Source: Rosa chinensis
Taxonomy: Eukaryota > Streptophyta > Magnoliopsida > Rosales > Rosaceae
Reading direction: 5' to 3'
Length of the DNA: 64,000 nucleotides
Assembly: GCF_002994745.2 (NCBI RefSeq)
Contig: NC_037094.1
Coordinates: 4,324,001-4,388,000 of the forward strand
Shown: in pieces, positions 1-11,611 of the stretch
Position numbering within the stretch: position 1 is the first letter of the stretch
Layout of the letters: every line of letters begins with the position of its first letter
The notes under the pieces: generated by a model
Seen by the model: only the letters and a program-made list of their open reading frames with translations
Databases searched by the model: none
Told to the model about the DNA's origin: nothing
Program-made: the position numbers and the translations under genes

Positions 1-334
1 TTTTGAGATCTGTCTCTATTTGCTTCGATCTGATCTGTGTTTTCGTACATGTTAATATAGTGTTTACGATCTAGTTGTGATTGATCATTGTTTTGATCCC
101 ATTGCAATGATAGCATGTTCTATACTATAGATATTCCATGATAGTGACGCTTTTTTGAATATTTCTTATGCTTAGTGTTTAAGCATTATGCTGAACATAC
201 ACTAGTGACCACCTTCATAGATCTTTACTTGTATCCAAAATTTGAGTGTTGAACCATGGGGGATGTATTTTAGTGTTCAGATTTCGTTGAGATACCGTTA
301 GTATTTGACATGAGGTCTTGATATGAAAATGCAG

Positions 335-1316
335 GTTGCTAAAGATCCCACTGGAAAAGAGATCAATGCACTAGAGCAGCACATCAAGAACCTTCTGTGC
401 CCGTCGACTCCATTTTTCTTTAACACCCTGTACGACCCATACCGTGAAGGTGCAGATTTTGTCCGCGGTTACCCTTTCAGTCTGCGTGAAGGTGTGCCAA
501 CCGCTGTTTCTCACGGCCTCTGGCTCAACATTCCTGATTATGATGCACCTACCCAGCTTGTTAAGCCTCTTGAGAGGAACACCAGGTACATTGTTCTGCC
601 ACGGCAATAGTTTTTACAAATTGTATATTCGAGTGTAATAGACTTTCTGATTGTGTATGCCTGTGGTTTTTTAGGTTTGTGGATGCAGTCTTGACCATCC
701 CCAAGGGAACTCTCTTTCCCATGTGTGGGATGAATCTGGCATTCAACCGTGAGTTGATCGGCCCTGCCATGTACTTTGGACTCATGGGCGATGGGCAGCC
801 AATTGGGCGCTACGACGATATGTGGGCTGGATGGTGCATGAAGGTACATCCCATAGATCTTGTTTCTGCCATATTTATTTCCTTTGGGTCATTACAATTC
901 ATTGATTTTGCAATCAAAATACATCCGCTTTTCAGCAGCTGACATCAGTTGCATTGTTTGTTTTATAGGTTATTTGTGACCACTTGGGGCTAGGAGTGAA
1001 GACGGGATTGCCCTACATCTGGCATAGCAAAGCCAGCAACCCATTTGTTAACCTTAAGAAGGAATACAAAGGAATCTACTGGCAGGAAGAGTTGATCCCA
1101 TTTTTCCAATCTGCTACGCTTCCCAAGGATTGCACCACTGTTCAGGCCTGCTACCTTGAACTCTCCAAGCAAGTCAAGGCGAAACTTGGTAAGGTTGATG
1201 ACTACTTCAACAAGCTTGCAGATGCCATGGTTACATGGATCGAAGCATGGGATGAGTTGAACCCGGCTGGGGGGAAAGCTGTTGAGCTCAACGGACCTGC
1301 AAAATCTTCGAAATAG
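335..1316 (+). CDS. RGP: RGP / UDP-arabinopyranose mutase, copy 1 (exons 2-4; exon 1 off the window)
   Basis: Reversibly glycosylated polypeptide (GT75 family), which interconverts UDP-arabinopyranose and UDP-arabinofuranose in the cytosol/Golgi periphery and supplies arabinan and arabinoxylan synthesis. Exons: 335-585, 675-843 and 969-1316, joined by GT-AG introns (586-674 and 844-968). Bases 1-334 are intron 1. Family landmarks seen: the tract ending in [20 protein letters not shown], the YPFSLREG segment whose Arg is the glycosylated residue in characterised members, [12 protein letters not shown], and [20 protein letters not shown]. Exons 2-4 encode 255 residues, as expected for a ~364-residue protein. 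They differ from copy 2 only by three silent changes in exon 2. AATAAA follows the stop at 1479. Exon 1 cannot be judged here. Confidence 0.95.
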
Positions 1317-1560
1317 ATTTTTGATGCACCATTATCATCTGTTTTGATAGCCATAGGCTCGTTCGTGATCTGACCGTCCATTTTGTCCAAGCTTTTGGTT
1401 TTGAGCTAGGAGTATTTACTTGGCAGGTCGGAGAAGATATCTTCTTATATTTATCTCAGTGCTATATGAGCTTAGAACAATAAATCATTACGGATTATGT
1501 ATTTCTATACCTTTAAAGTATTTAGCTATTTATTCATTTGAACAATGACTTGGTGACAAT
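1317..1560 (+). terminator. RGP copy 1 3' UTR with poly(A) signal
   Basis: AT-rich 3' flank after the RGP stop codon, with an AATAAA hexamer at 1479-1484. The same hexamer is at 19800-19805 in copy 2. The end of the transcript cannot be set from sequence alone. Confidence 0.5.
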
Positions 1561-3678
1561 TTTGTTGTTATGGTTGTAATAGATTAGTGTTCTGGGTTTG
1601 GTTTCTTTGAAATTGCCAGTTTTAGCTTTTGGTTTCTTTCTTTGCCTACTTTTAGAGCATCTTTAATCGGTATCTTTAATCGGTATCTCATAGAAAAGAT
1701 GCAACGACTACAAACTACAAAGAGGAAGCTGTAGTATATGCCAAAAGATGTGTTGGCATCTTCAGAGGTGTCATCTTCATGTGACTAATTTGCTGAACAA
1801 AATGATGGTGTTGTCAATGTTTGAATCTAACACTGGTTGAGATTACAATCTCCAACTACGTCGAAAATGACTGAAAGTCAAACTTGAAATGATGCCCTGG
1901 ACCTTTTTAATCATACCTTGTGGTTTAAAGGTCCTTTCGAAAAGCTTGTGTTGCCTGCAAAAAGATTCAATGTGTAGAAATGGACTCTAATCTGCATATC
2001 AACCTTTCCGCCTGCAGCTTTGAATCTTCGACGGATTTTGCATTCTTCTATTAGTCTTGTACTGAACTCTAAAAAAAAAAGCCTCAATACTCTCAGTCTT
2101 CCCTAGGATTTAAGCTTCCATTTGAGTTTCTTGCTAATACCACATAAAAGACTAATAGAAGCAATGCAATTAGGATTTCCTTCAGCTAAACTGACGCTAA
2201 GAGACTGCCCCTAATCCACCATTGAGTTCCATTTGAGCATAGTATTTTCTACCAAGGTCCGACGACCATTGGAAGTTTTCTCCTACCCTAGAATGGAACT
2301 TGATGGGATTTTTATTAAGCTCAAATGACACTCGGGAGACTTCTCCTTGGCTCGATTGGAACTTAATGACTTGTTTTAGGCTACATGTCACATCTCTTGA
2401 CATTTTCTAAAAAGTGAAGAGTCCTGTATTCCTCAACTATAAGAACAGAACCAATTAAATGGGAGCCAGTTTAACTTCACATTGCAGATTCCTTTGTTTT
2501 CTTCACAGTATAGATCCAAGCAAATCAGTATAATGAGGAAGTTAAGTTGCTTATGATCTGATCTACCCCACAAACACAAACAGAAGACATCACAATTTGC
2601 CCAATAGCAGCTAGATATATTTTCATGAGATCAACTAGAGTTTGAATGCATGTAACTGACAAAAAGAAACAGCATATTAGCGATTTGAGCATGTATGCAT
2701 ATTAGAAAAACTATATCCACACGCACCCACCAACCCTTGCCCTATTATTGCCCATTCTTAGCTGCATTCTATGTAAGATTAATTTGATTATTCATGCCCA
2801 GAACTGCCATACAAGAAAACCATAACAGATCTGAATTCAGAAAGGTTAATAAGCATATCAACTGCACTACAAGGCATATTCTACACCGGAAAGCATATTG
2901 TATTAGTACCTATCAACTATTAAACATACATATATTTTCACAGTGCCAATTAGGTATTAACTCTGTGATTTATTGTATTCTTTTGTATTTTTCATATAGC
3001 AAATTGCACACTTCTGATATGGACAGCAGAGAACCTTGATTGTCATGTATGCTCAAATATAGTAAATAAATGGAACTTGTGGGTTTATTCCACAGATGAT
3101 GTTAGCTTGAAAGCAGTACTTGTCATGAAATTTCATAAGAATGCAGAGAACAAAGAGAAGCTAGCTAGGAGGTTAGGGGATCATTTATTTTAGTATACAA
3201 CTTAACACTGACGCTAGTATAATAAGGAGTCAATCTTACTTAGATATGACTTCCTATTACCAAGTCGTTAAGCAGCAGGTTAGAATGATATGCTAAAAGT
3301 TCCTTCTTGACCTCTGCAAGTGCTACTGTCATTGGAGATCCATGGTGGAGTAGTTCCCAACTTTGACATACTTGGATATTTCGATTGCTTCCCATCTCAC
3401 CTCAAAAAGAATATTTGACTGTCTGAAATAAACAGAAGAGCAAAAGCTATCAAACAGAAATATCCATTGTTCAATCTGGCATGTATTAATGAGATCAAAG
3501 CAAATTTGTCAACATCATGGTGGGATTTGTAGGGATGTGACACGATAGGCCAAGTGAAACAATGCACCTTCACTTCCAAGTAAAAGCAAATACTGAGGAT
3601 AGGGCTTGAGTTGTCAGAGTAAAATCAAATTACTCATCCACTTAACTTACTTAGAGATCACTTTACATGATTCGGACT
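1561..3678. other. Convergent intergenic spacer, copy 1
   Basis: Spacer between the 3' ends of RGP (plus) and SPL (minus). I see no gene. Base pair 1980/1981 (A|T) is the empty site of the Helitron found in copy 2. The sequence aligns with 19882-20301 plus 26829-28528. Confidence 0.8.
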
Positions 3679-4056
3679 TCAGAGGCAGCAGAAAGCGTCA
3701 TTTTCCTTCTTCACCTGCAGGGATTGCCGTTGATCCTCAACTCGTTGGAGCTCTGATGAAAGTTGAAGCAAGTCAATAGTAGTCCCACCATCACATGATC
3801 GACGATCTTTGGGGTTCAAAAACTGTGATCCTTGGAAAATCCCATTTGAGACTCCAAAATTATCAGCATCACTTCCAGCAGATATAATCATGGGACCCGA
3901 AGAAGGAAATTTATTCAACACCCCACTTGTGGAAGCCTGCGAGGAAAGCTTATCAGAAACTTGTCTGAGGTTGTAATGTGTATGGCTGACAGGCATTACC
4001 AAGGGACGAGCAATAGGAATTCCTGAAGAATGGCTTGTAGAGTTCTGTGATTGAGA

Positions 4057-4076
4057 TGACAGAAGAGAGAGAGCAC
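4057..4076 (-). promoter_or_regulatory. miR156/157 target site in SPL copy 1
   Basis: The plus strand reads like mature miR156 with one difference (A for U at position 14), so the SPL mRNA carries the canonical 20-nt target. It encodes the conserved ALSLLSSQ motif in the last exon, as in miR156-controlled SPL genes. Confidence 0.93.
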
Positions 4077-4505
4077 AACCGGAGTCTGGAATGCGCGATA
4101 ATCCTTGCACGGTTGATGCTGTTGTGTGGAGATCATTGAAGTCTTCACTTCCTAATGCAACCTCATGATAAATAGAACATGAACCAGAATTTAAGCTTCT
4201 CAACTCATGTGGATACTGACTACCAGTCTCAGCGAGTATGCTTCCACTAGGAAGATTATTAGTTCCATTTACATGAACTGGGGGATATTGTTTTCCATTG
4301 TCATAAGAAGAGAATACCGGTTTCAAATGCAGATGCCCATTTGTAACAGGCACTCCTGACAAAGGCCTTTGCTGAGTGCCACCTTCCACTTTTATACGCC
4401 TGCAGTCACTTGTTCTGTAATTCTCAGCATCTAAAATGCTACTAGGGAGTATATCTTGGCAGACGAAAGATGCAGCTGTGAACATAGTCCCCGGAAAACT
4501 GCTGC

Positions 4506-5300
4506 CTGAAAGTGTGTAGACCGGTGAAAAGAGAAGTATAAGTACCAAGGATAGATTTGTCAGAGAATATAACTCTGATTAAGGCTCTATTTTGAGATAT
4601 TCAAATTATATGTTTAGCCCAATCCTCAGTAACAGCTACATGTTGCAACTACATTATGCAGACAGTGAACGCATACAAGTTTCGTATTCCTCCATTATTA
4701 AGAGTTAGCAATCAAGGAAATCAATTTCAAAAACAATGTTCTGAATCATAAAACTAAGTAAAGGGTGAATTCAATTATGAGTTAACTGGTGATGGATTCA
4801 CGTAGATGAGCTTAATGGATGAGATAAATGGGTAACTATGAGTTTTGCTGTGATTTTTGTCCATATGAGAAATCCTACTTTTTCAGTGTTATGTGTAAAG
4901 TGTAAACTATCTCTTTGAAGGTACAAGATGATTCAAATAATTGATGTGAATGCAGCAAGGAACCTCATCCACAAAGTTTAATTATATCTGTTCCTGTGTA
5001 GAAGCTTCAGAAACAGACAAAAAAATTACCAGAACAGTTCTTTCATACATAATTGCAAGTGTCAAAAACAAACAAAACCACTTCAATGTGAGACCTTGGG
5101 ACAAACATAATTAAGTTACCAAAAATTTGATAGTGCTCCCGAAGTATTGAAACTCCGGTAAGCAACTTCTGGTATTTTGGAGACACAAAAATGCCAGGCT
5201 GCACAGAAGATTTAGGGCATTTGCTTGCGGATAAGGACAAAAGGGGGACCAGAAGATGTCATGGACAGTTTAATAAAAGAGATCAGTTTTAGTAATATAC
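4506..5300 (-). other. SPL copy 1 intron 2
   Basis: Intron between exons 2 and 3 of the SPL remnant, with GT at 5300-5299 and AG at 4507-4506 read on the minus strand. It is AT-rich. The short ORF at 5043-5240 lies inside it and overlaps no recognisable domain. Confidence 0.75.
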
Positions 5301-5849
5301 CACTATATGACTGAAGCAACCTCCCATCTCTTCCGGAATGAATACGAACTTGAGGCTTTCTCCGGCGCTCATTGTGTCCTGCAAGGCGTTTACGACAGCT
5401 GCGCTTACCATCATCAAATTCAGCCAGCAAATGGAACCTGGATGATCAAAAGCTAGTACATATTACAGCAGCAATAAACCTCATGACATTAGTACTAAAC
5501 CAGGGTTGAATATTAGCTCACTTGGGGTTTAGCCCAAAACTAAACACAAGATTATACGCTTAAAAAGGCAACTTTACTCAAAGTAAAGTATACATTTGAA
5601 GAAATTAAAGTTAAACAAGGCTGAATTTGCTTTCAAAAACTGAAACACAATAAGGTTCAGGCTAGATGAAACATGACCAACCTGCTACATTGCTGACAAA
5701 ACCTCTGTTCTATGCCTTTGACGATGACTTTGGCGGTCTTCGAGTGAGCCTCCCAAACTTTATGCCTCTTGTGGTAGTCCTTAGAGGAGCTGAGGTCCTT
5801 GTTGCAGCCATAAACCTGGCAATAAGCAGTCGGGGAGTACACTCCTGAT

Positions 5850-7442
5850 ATGGTAACTTACGCACTTCCAATTACTGAAGAAGAAATTCCTTCTACCTAT
5901 GAAGAAGCTGTGATACATGCAGATAGTGTAGAGTGGGAAAAGGCAATGGATGAAGAGATGAAGTCTTCTCTTCACAAGAACAAGACTTGGGAGTTGGTTC
6001 AGTTACCACATGGGAAGAGAGAAATTGGCTGCAAATGGGTATTTACTAAAAAGGAAGGATCTCGGTACAAGGCTAGATTGCTAGCTAAAGGTTATGCACA
6101 AAAAGTAGGAATAGACTACAATGAGGTATTTTCTCCTGTTGTGAAGCATTCTTCTATCAGTATTCTATTAGCCTTGGTTGCACAATTTGATCTTGTGTTA
6201 GCACAACTTGATGTCAAAACTGCATTTTTACATGGTGAATTGAAAGAAGAGATCTATATGACTCAGCCATATGGTTTCAAAGTTGTTGGTAAGGAAAAAT
6301 TGGTTTGCAAACTGCATAAATCATTGTATAGTTTGAAACAGTCCCCAAGACAGTGGTACAAGCGGTTTGACAAATTTATGTTTGGTCAGAAGTACACTAG
6401 GAGTCTTTATGATCCATGTGTTTACTTTCGCAAGCTACATGATCGGACCTTCATTTATTTGCTCTTATATGTTGATGATATGCTAATTGCATCTAAGAGC
6501 AAGGTGGAGATTGAAAAATTAAAATCACAATTGAGTGGTGAATTTGAAATGAAGGACTTGGGAGAAGCTAAGAAGATTTTGGGAATGGAAATTGAAAGAG
6601 ATAGATCGAAAGGCAAGGTTTGTTTGTCACAAAAACAATATTTGAAGAACGTACTACAGCGGTTTGGCATGGTTGATAAATCTAAACCTGTAAGTACACC
6701 TCTTGCCTCTCATTTCAAGCTTAAATCTACTATGTCTCCTAGCACTGATGATGATATGCAATATATGGCTAAAGTTCCTTATGCTAGTGCTGTTGGTAGC
6801 TTGATGTACTGTATGGTGTGTACTAGACCTGACATTTCACAGGCTTTAAGTGTGGTGAGCAGATATATGCATAACCCAGGTACAAGCCATTGGCAAGCAG
6901 TGAAATGGATTCTACGGTATATTCTTGGTACTGTGGATGTTGGAATTGTGTTTCAGCAGGATAAGACGAGTCAGTGTGTTGTTGGATATGTGGACTCTGA
7001 TTTCGCAGGTGATTTGGATAAGTGCAGATCTACTACAGCTTATGTGTTTACTCTTGCTAGTGGAGCGGTGAGTTGGAAGTCAAACTTGCAATCTACTATT
7101 GCTTTGTTGACTACAGAAGCTGAATACGTGGCGGTAACAAAGGGTGCAAAAGAAGCAGTTCGGCTTCGTGGTTTGCTTGAGGACTTGGGAAGAATTCAAG
7201 ACTATGTGGATCTCTATTGTGATAGTCAGAGTGCTATTCATTTAGCAGAGAACTAGGTTACTCATGCTCGCACTAAACATATCAATGTCAAATTTCACAA
7301 AATTCGTCAACTGGTGGAGGATGGTGATATAGAGCTCCTGAAAGTTGGAACTAAAGACAACCCTGCTGATATGTTGACTAAGCCAGTTCCATTGAGCAAG
7401 TTCAAGCATTGCTTGAACTTGATTGGTGTTTGTAGCATTTGA
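5850..7442 (+). pseudogene. Copia pol fragment: reverse transcriptase and RNase H
   Basis: Open frame of 468 codons, then an in-frame TAG at 7254-7256 and continued in-frame coding to TGA at 7440-7442. Motifs seen: the EWEKAMDEEM start of the Copia RT domain, QLDVKTAFLHGEL, the catalytic LLLYVDDML near 6465-6485, VCTRPDISQALS, RNase H GYVDSDFAGDLDKCRSTTAY, TTEAEYVA, LYCDSQSAIHLAEN, and the C-terminal TKHINVKFHKIR and NPADMLTKP motifs. The stop replaces the Gln codon expected after AEN (CAG to TAG). Otherwise well preserved, which points to a fairly young element. Protease and integrase are absent. Confidence 0.95.
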
Positions 7443-7731
7443 TTCTCCCTACGGGGATGTCGGAGCGGCAAATTGATATATGATATTCTACTTGTGATAT
7501 TATTGTATCAAGTGAAGCCAAGGTGGAGATTGTTGATGTTGGCTTTGACTTGATGGGCTTGGCCCAAGTTGGTATCCCATGTGAGCTGCATGTGCTAGGT
7601 TAATTGCACATGTGTAGACATATATATATGCCTTTGAAGTTGGCAGCCGTATGGGAATCAATTAGAAGAAAAGAGAAACATAAGAAGCCATCCTTGAATA
7701 CTCCTTGTGCCTTCCTCTCTCTGTTGATGAC

Positions 7732-9717
7732 TGATGCGCTAATGGCAAGCGCATAATTTAACCCTGAAATGTCGTTAGTAATATAAGTAAATAGGAATCG
7801 TTCTATTCTGGGGATTGAGGGTACACCTGTCATTGTGAAACAAATAAAGAAAAGTATTATTTACAAAAATAAAATAAAGAATAAATATATACAAGTGAAC
7901 AAAAATAAGGGGGGGTTTAGGATTCTTAAAATTAAAATTAAAATAAATAAAATAAAGAAAACGTAAAAACATATATACAAGGGTGGACGCAAGGAACAAA
8001 GATCAAAATCAATTCCATGTAATCAAATTCGATTCAAACCCTATAATTGTTCTTCCAAGTCATGAGAGAGGAGTTGATCATGTGAAACATTCGAAAGCAA
8101 ATGAATTCCCATTTTTTACTTTTCAATGCTAATTAACCTAAGCGAAAGCACCTAGATTAATCCTATCAAACATGCAATCAAACCCTAGAAAGCTAGTCAA
8201 TCATGTCATGTTTAACGCATTACACATAGTGAAAGGCTATCAACTCAAGTGTACAACTTAGTATGGAAAAGTCCACCTAATTGCAATTCTCTTTAATTAA
8301 ATTCGGTCTTTGCACAAAACCTTTACTACTTTGATTCAAGTTTACACAAAACGAAAAGTCGATTTCATGTTCTTAAACCTAGCACCATTCATATCAAAAC
8401 CCTAAGTGTTTGCAACCACATAAGATTAAAATACAAAAGTTATCTATAACGCAAATTTAATTAAACAAACCCACATAAGCAACCTTCGAATCACAATAAT
8501 ATGAATCTGAAAATTCTCAATTAATCATAAAATTCCAGAAATTAATATTCATTCAAACACATATGTCAACTTGAACAAAACCAACGAAATCAAAGCAAAG
8601 GTTACAAAGGAGAATCAGATTACACCGTGAGATGGAGATGAGATGAACGAATTGAGGATGTGGTCTCTTGAATCTCGAAAGCAAGCTTCAAGGATGGTGA
8701 TGGAGGATGATGCTCACGGCAATTCTTCTTCTCCCTTGGCCTTGCTTGAAACGTTGAATGCACTAGAGGATGGAGAGAAAATGGAAAGGAAATGGAGAGA
8801 CAAAGAAGATGGAATGGATGAAGGAATTTTTCTTTTGAGAGTGAGAGGAGAAGTGTATTTATAGCCCAAAAAATGATGAATGGAGGGTGGAGATGAACAT
8901 AAATGAAGGGCTAGATATGTTAGACAAATTTGTAAAAAAAATCTTCCCACTTGTTTATCACTTGTTCAACTTGAATTGATTTTCCTCCTCAAGATTTTCC
9001 ACTTGCTTGCAACTTTGATTTTCCTCCTCAAGATTTTCCACTTACTTGCAACTTTGATTTTCCTCCTCAAGATTTTCCACTTGCTTGAAACTTTGATTTT
9101 CCTCCTCAAGTTTGACAAAGGTTGTTAGCAGATTTGGAGGTGAATTTCTGCCCATTTATTCCTTCAATTATTTCTCCATCAAAACTTCATTTTGGGCCTC
9201 CGATTTCTTCATATCAAATGTTCCTCTATGAGTGTAGATCATCCTGACAAATTTTCAGAATTTATTGCCATGTGGTTGGGCCGGAAATGCTGCTGGACCT
9301 CTTATAGGTCCAGTTTTCCGGTTTTGCTTCTGTAGAAAATTGGGCTGATTGTTTGAAGGCCTTCCACTCATATTTTTCTCTGGCACTCTTCATAAGAAAT
9401 GATCCTTTGGGTGTCTAGAATGGATCTGGAAGGTTTCAGCTCATTTAAAGTTCATTTGGTCAGGCGGCCGCTCCTTCTTCTTTGCTTGGCTCTGATTCTC
9501 CTAGCCGGAGTAAGAAAATATTCAAGGTTGACTTTTTAGTGCATTTTCATTCTTCTCCATCATTTCTAGGTAATTATGGACGTAACACTCATTTCTTCTT
9601 CATCTACTCCAATGTACCTAAAAATAGAAATTAAGTTAAAAATCGATTCGTTAAGGAATAACTAAGCAAAATGTGAGGAATTAACATTTAAAATATCACA
9701 TTAAAATGCGCCTATCA
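7732..9717 (-). mobile_element. Solo LTR (~2 kb) nested in the Copia 3' LTR
   Basis: Bounded by TGATGCGC at 7732 and GCGCCTATCA at 9708-9717, and flanked by the 5-bp target duplication ATGAC (7727-7731 and 9718-9722). Read on the minus strand it begins TGATAGGCGC, a start I associate with large plant Ty3-type or LARD LTRs. It holds no coding domain, has AT-rich interior sequence and a 39-bp tandem repeat, and lacks internal retroviral domains, so it is best read as one LTR left by recombination. Minus-strand orientation is inferred from that terminal sequence. Confidence 0.75.
8977..9110. repeat. 39-bp tandem repeat, ~3.4 copies
   Basis: Units begin at 8977, 9016, 9055 and 9094 (partial). 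Each starts tgattttcctcctcaag and continues with attttccactt plus a ctt/ctta variant. It lies inside the solo LTR. Confidence 0.95.
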
Positions 9718-10084
9718 ATGACTTAGCTACTCCATAGTTGAAGCTTCTTGAGCTTAGGTGATGGTGTTGCTATGTATTGTATATGAGAAGTAAGTATTCT
9801 TCTTCTTCTCTATTTGAATCAAAAGAGAGTTAATAGGTTTTGGGTGTATTGGGGATTTGGGTAGAGAGAGTTGTTCATAAACTCTAGTTGTATGTTTCTC
9901 CAAATTGATCATAGTGGAATATCTTGCCGGCTCCGAAAGTGGATGTAGCTCAATCATACTGATTGAGTGAACCACTATAAATCTTGGTGTTCTTTGTGGT
10001 TTGTTTATTAGTTGTTTTTGTTTTGCTTTGTTTGTTACTGTTGAATTCATATCAATACCTTGTTTGTTACGCTTCCGCACAACA

Positions 10085-10348
10085 AAACGTACAAGTTGTA
10101 GAACGTAACACTTACAACACAGCCATCAGGAGTCCAAGACAAAACATCCCAGTTGATATTAATGCTCTCATATGGATCAAAAGGATCATAAGCTACTGAA
10201 GCAGGAGTTTGGGCAAGTTAATTAGAACAAGCAAATCACACTAGAAAACTAAATAAAGTTCTAATGCTAGAACCTTACCTTCAGAAAGAAATGTAGCCAA
10301 AGTCCTGACAGAAAACAATGCACTTATTTTACATTTAGCAATCTCCAT
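10085..10348 (-). pseudogene. COBRA-like gene, 5' end only
   Basis: On the minus strand, ATG at 10348 opens a 70-nt exon (10348-10279) with a hydrophobic N-terminus. A GT-AG intron (10278-10196) and a second exon from 10195 follow. Exon 2 encodes VAYDPFDPYESINI, then NWDVLSWTPDGCVVSVT and FYN. This matches the conserved start of the COBRA family (AYDxxDPxGNI..WD..SWTPDGYVA.VT.YNFQ), GPI-anchored proteins that orient cellulose deposition. The reading matches the family only to about 10090, where the Copia LTR begins. About 50 bases upstream of the ATG a TATAAAT-type box (about 10396-10405, minus) is visible, so the native promoter seems to be kept. The rest of the gene is not in the window. 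Confidence 0.72.
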
Positions 10349-10409
10349 GGTTCAAGTAATAGTATGTTGAAGCTCTTGTAGAACAACATATTCACCATTT
10401 ATAGGCAAG

Positions 10410-11611
10410 CAACTAGGCTCTGATCTATAATGTATTAATTTTTTATAAGCTCCCAATTTTTCGGTTAGTTTGTTCAAATTTGATCTTCCACGTACACGTC
10501 ATTTTCTGCTATTGCATGTTGAACTAAATCAGTTTCCAAATTAATCTTATCAGCACTATATTCGCAGTCCTTGATGTGATATTTACGAATCAACTCGAGA
10601 CTGACTTTAAAGATTATGAATAAATTACTGTTAAACTATGTTTAGGATCTATAATTTGGCTGTTTAACTAGGATCTAAATCGTATATTCATAAATAAGTG
10701 TTCATCTCTTCATGAAATTCAACAAGTTCTAATGTGAAGCCACCTAAAATGACTTTACCACGTGAATTTAGACATTGAATGAATCAGATAGAATTGGAGA
10801 AACCATATCTCCTTGCAATTTGGCTGCTCATATTTTATAAGCTAGTTAACGGGGTCAACCAACTTCTTACATATTCAGAGAAAGGAGAAGCAAGTTGATT
10901 GATGTAATATATGAGCAGTGATTTCAGGATGAAAGTCGGTTTCGGTTACAAGGCCCAAGCTATATAACCAAGTTTAGACTTGGACAAGATTGGGCCATTT
11001 AAATTGGTCTTATTGACTTTTTCTTAAAGGCTTATTGAGGAAAACAAATCGAAGGAACCAAATTTAGAAACTATTTCCTATATTAATCAACTTAGAGTTA
11101 AATTTAATAATTTACATATTTCGACACAACCTGTGTCCAACACAATAACCAACCTATGAACCGAGATTTTAGTACAATCAATGACCATCTGTAACAGGTG
11201 ATCTGTCCGAAAGCGAGCAATCATGGAAATCACATCGTTAAAGATGGATAATGACATAAACAAATGCCAAAAAGATGAATAGAATACTACAAACATCTTT
11301 GGTGAAAAGAAGTGGGTTGTTTTGGTTGGCATGCGGTGGAAACCAGTTGGCTCAAACCTTGTCAGTGATCTACTTCTATTTCGAACATTTTCTATATGAA
11401 GACGAATATGACAGTGTGTTCCTTTTTACCAATTTCAAATTTTCAAAAACACGTTCTCGATCTTCACGTTGTGGCTTCGTCCAGCAAAAACCCAGATCTG
11501 AAATTTGAAGATTCTTCTTCCAATAATGCTGCTCTGTTGGGCGCCATAACGACTCGTCGTACTATTCTTAAATAATGTTATAGTACACATCGCGGGTATT
11601 GCGTTTCATTC
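10410..11611. other. Intergenic, no gene seen
   Basis: AT-rich sequence upstream of the COBRA-like fragment and before the tandem array. Short ORFs here have no recognisable content. Confidence 0.6.

Larger units (their letters stand above)
1..5850. repeat. Segmental duplication, copy 1 (RGP-SPL segment)
   Basis: This segment matches 18322-30690 almost base for base: constant offset 18321 from base 1 to 1980, then about 24850 after a Helitron that only copy 2 carries. It holds RGP exons 2-4, the convergent intergenic spacer and the 3' two-thirds of the SPL gene. Homology stops abruptly at about 5850, inside SPL exon 1, where Copia pol sequence begins. The left end lies outside the window. 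Coding differences counted by eye are few: three silent changes in RGP exons 2-4, and about five replacement and three silent changes in SPL. This is either a recent tandem duplication or two haplotypes assembled side by side. Confidence 0.93.
3679..5850 (-). pseudogene. SPL6-like: SPL6-like SBP-box gene, copy 1, truncated and fused to Copia
   Basis: Minus-strand remnant of an SBP-box transcription factor gene. Exon 3 is 3679-4505, exon 2 is 5301-5437, and the kept part of exon 1 is 5682-5850, with the same splice sites as copy 2. The start codon and about 134 N-terminal codons are missing: at 5850 the homology to copy 2 stops and Copia pol starts. In the SBP domain the third Cys of zinc finger 1 (KVC-EAH context) is Trp here (TGT to TGG, near 5751), which removes a metal ligand. 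The second finger and the KRSCRKR...RRRK nuclear localisation/DNA-contact stretch remain. Exon 3 has four replacement changes and one silent change relative to copy 2. The miR156 site at 4057-4076 is intact. Very likely non-functional as a protein. Confidence 0.9.
5851..10084 (+). mobile_element. Ty1/Copia retrotransposon, 3' part (RT-RNase H, 3' LTR)
   Basis: Only the 3' portion of a Copia element is present. It starts mid-pol at the junction with SPL exon 1 and continues through reverse transcriptase, RNase H, a polypurine tract (aaggtggagat, 7520-7530) and a 3' LTR that begins TGTTGATG at 7531. The LTR is split by a nested solo LTR (7732-9717) and resumes at 9723, ending near CA at 10083-10084, about 563 bp in total. 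No 5' LTR, PBS or gag is seen in the window, so a rearrangement rather than simple insertion joined it to SPL. Confidence 0.9.

Noticed and set aside
371..849. Minus-strand ORFs opposite RGP exons (also at 18692-19170)
   Set aside because: They mirror the conserved RGP coding exons and cross its introns; no independent domain.
5043..5240. ORF in SPL intron 2 (and 29858-30088 in copy 2)
   Set aside because: Lies between validated SPL splice sites, and copy 2 has indels that change its end.
8643..8864. 73-codon ORF in the solo LTR
   Set aside because: No similarity recognised and located in a non-coding LTR.
8977..9110. CRISPR-like repeat array
   Set aside because: Contiguous 39-bp tandem repeats without spacers in a plant LTR.
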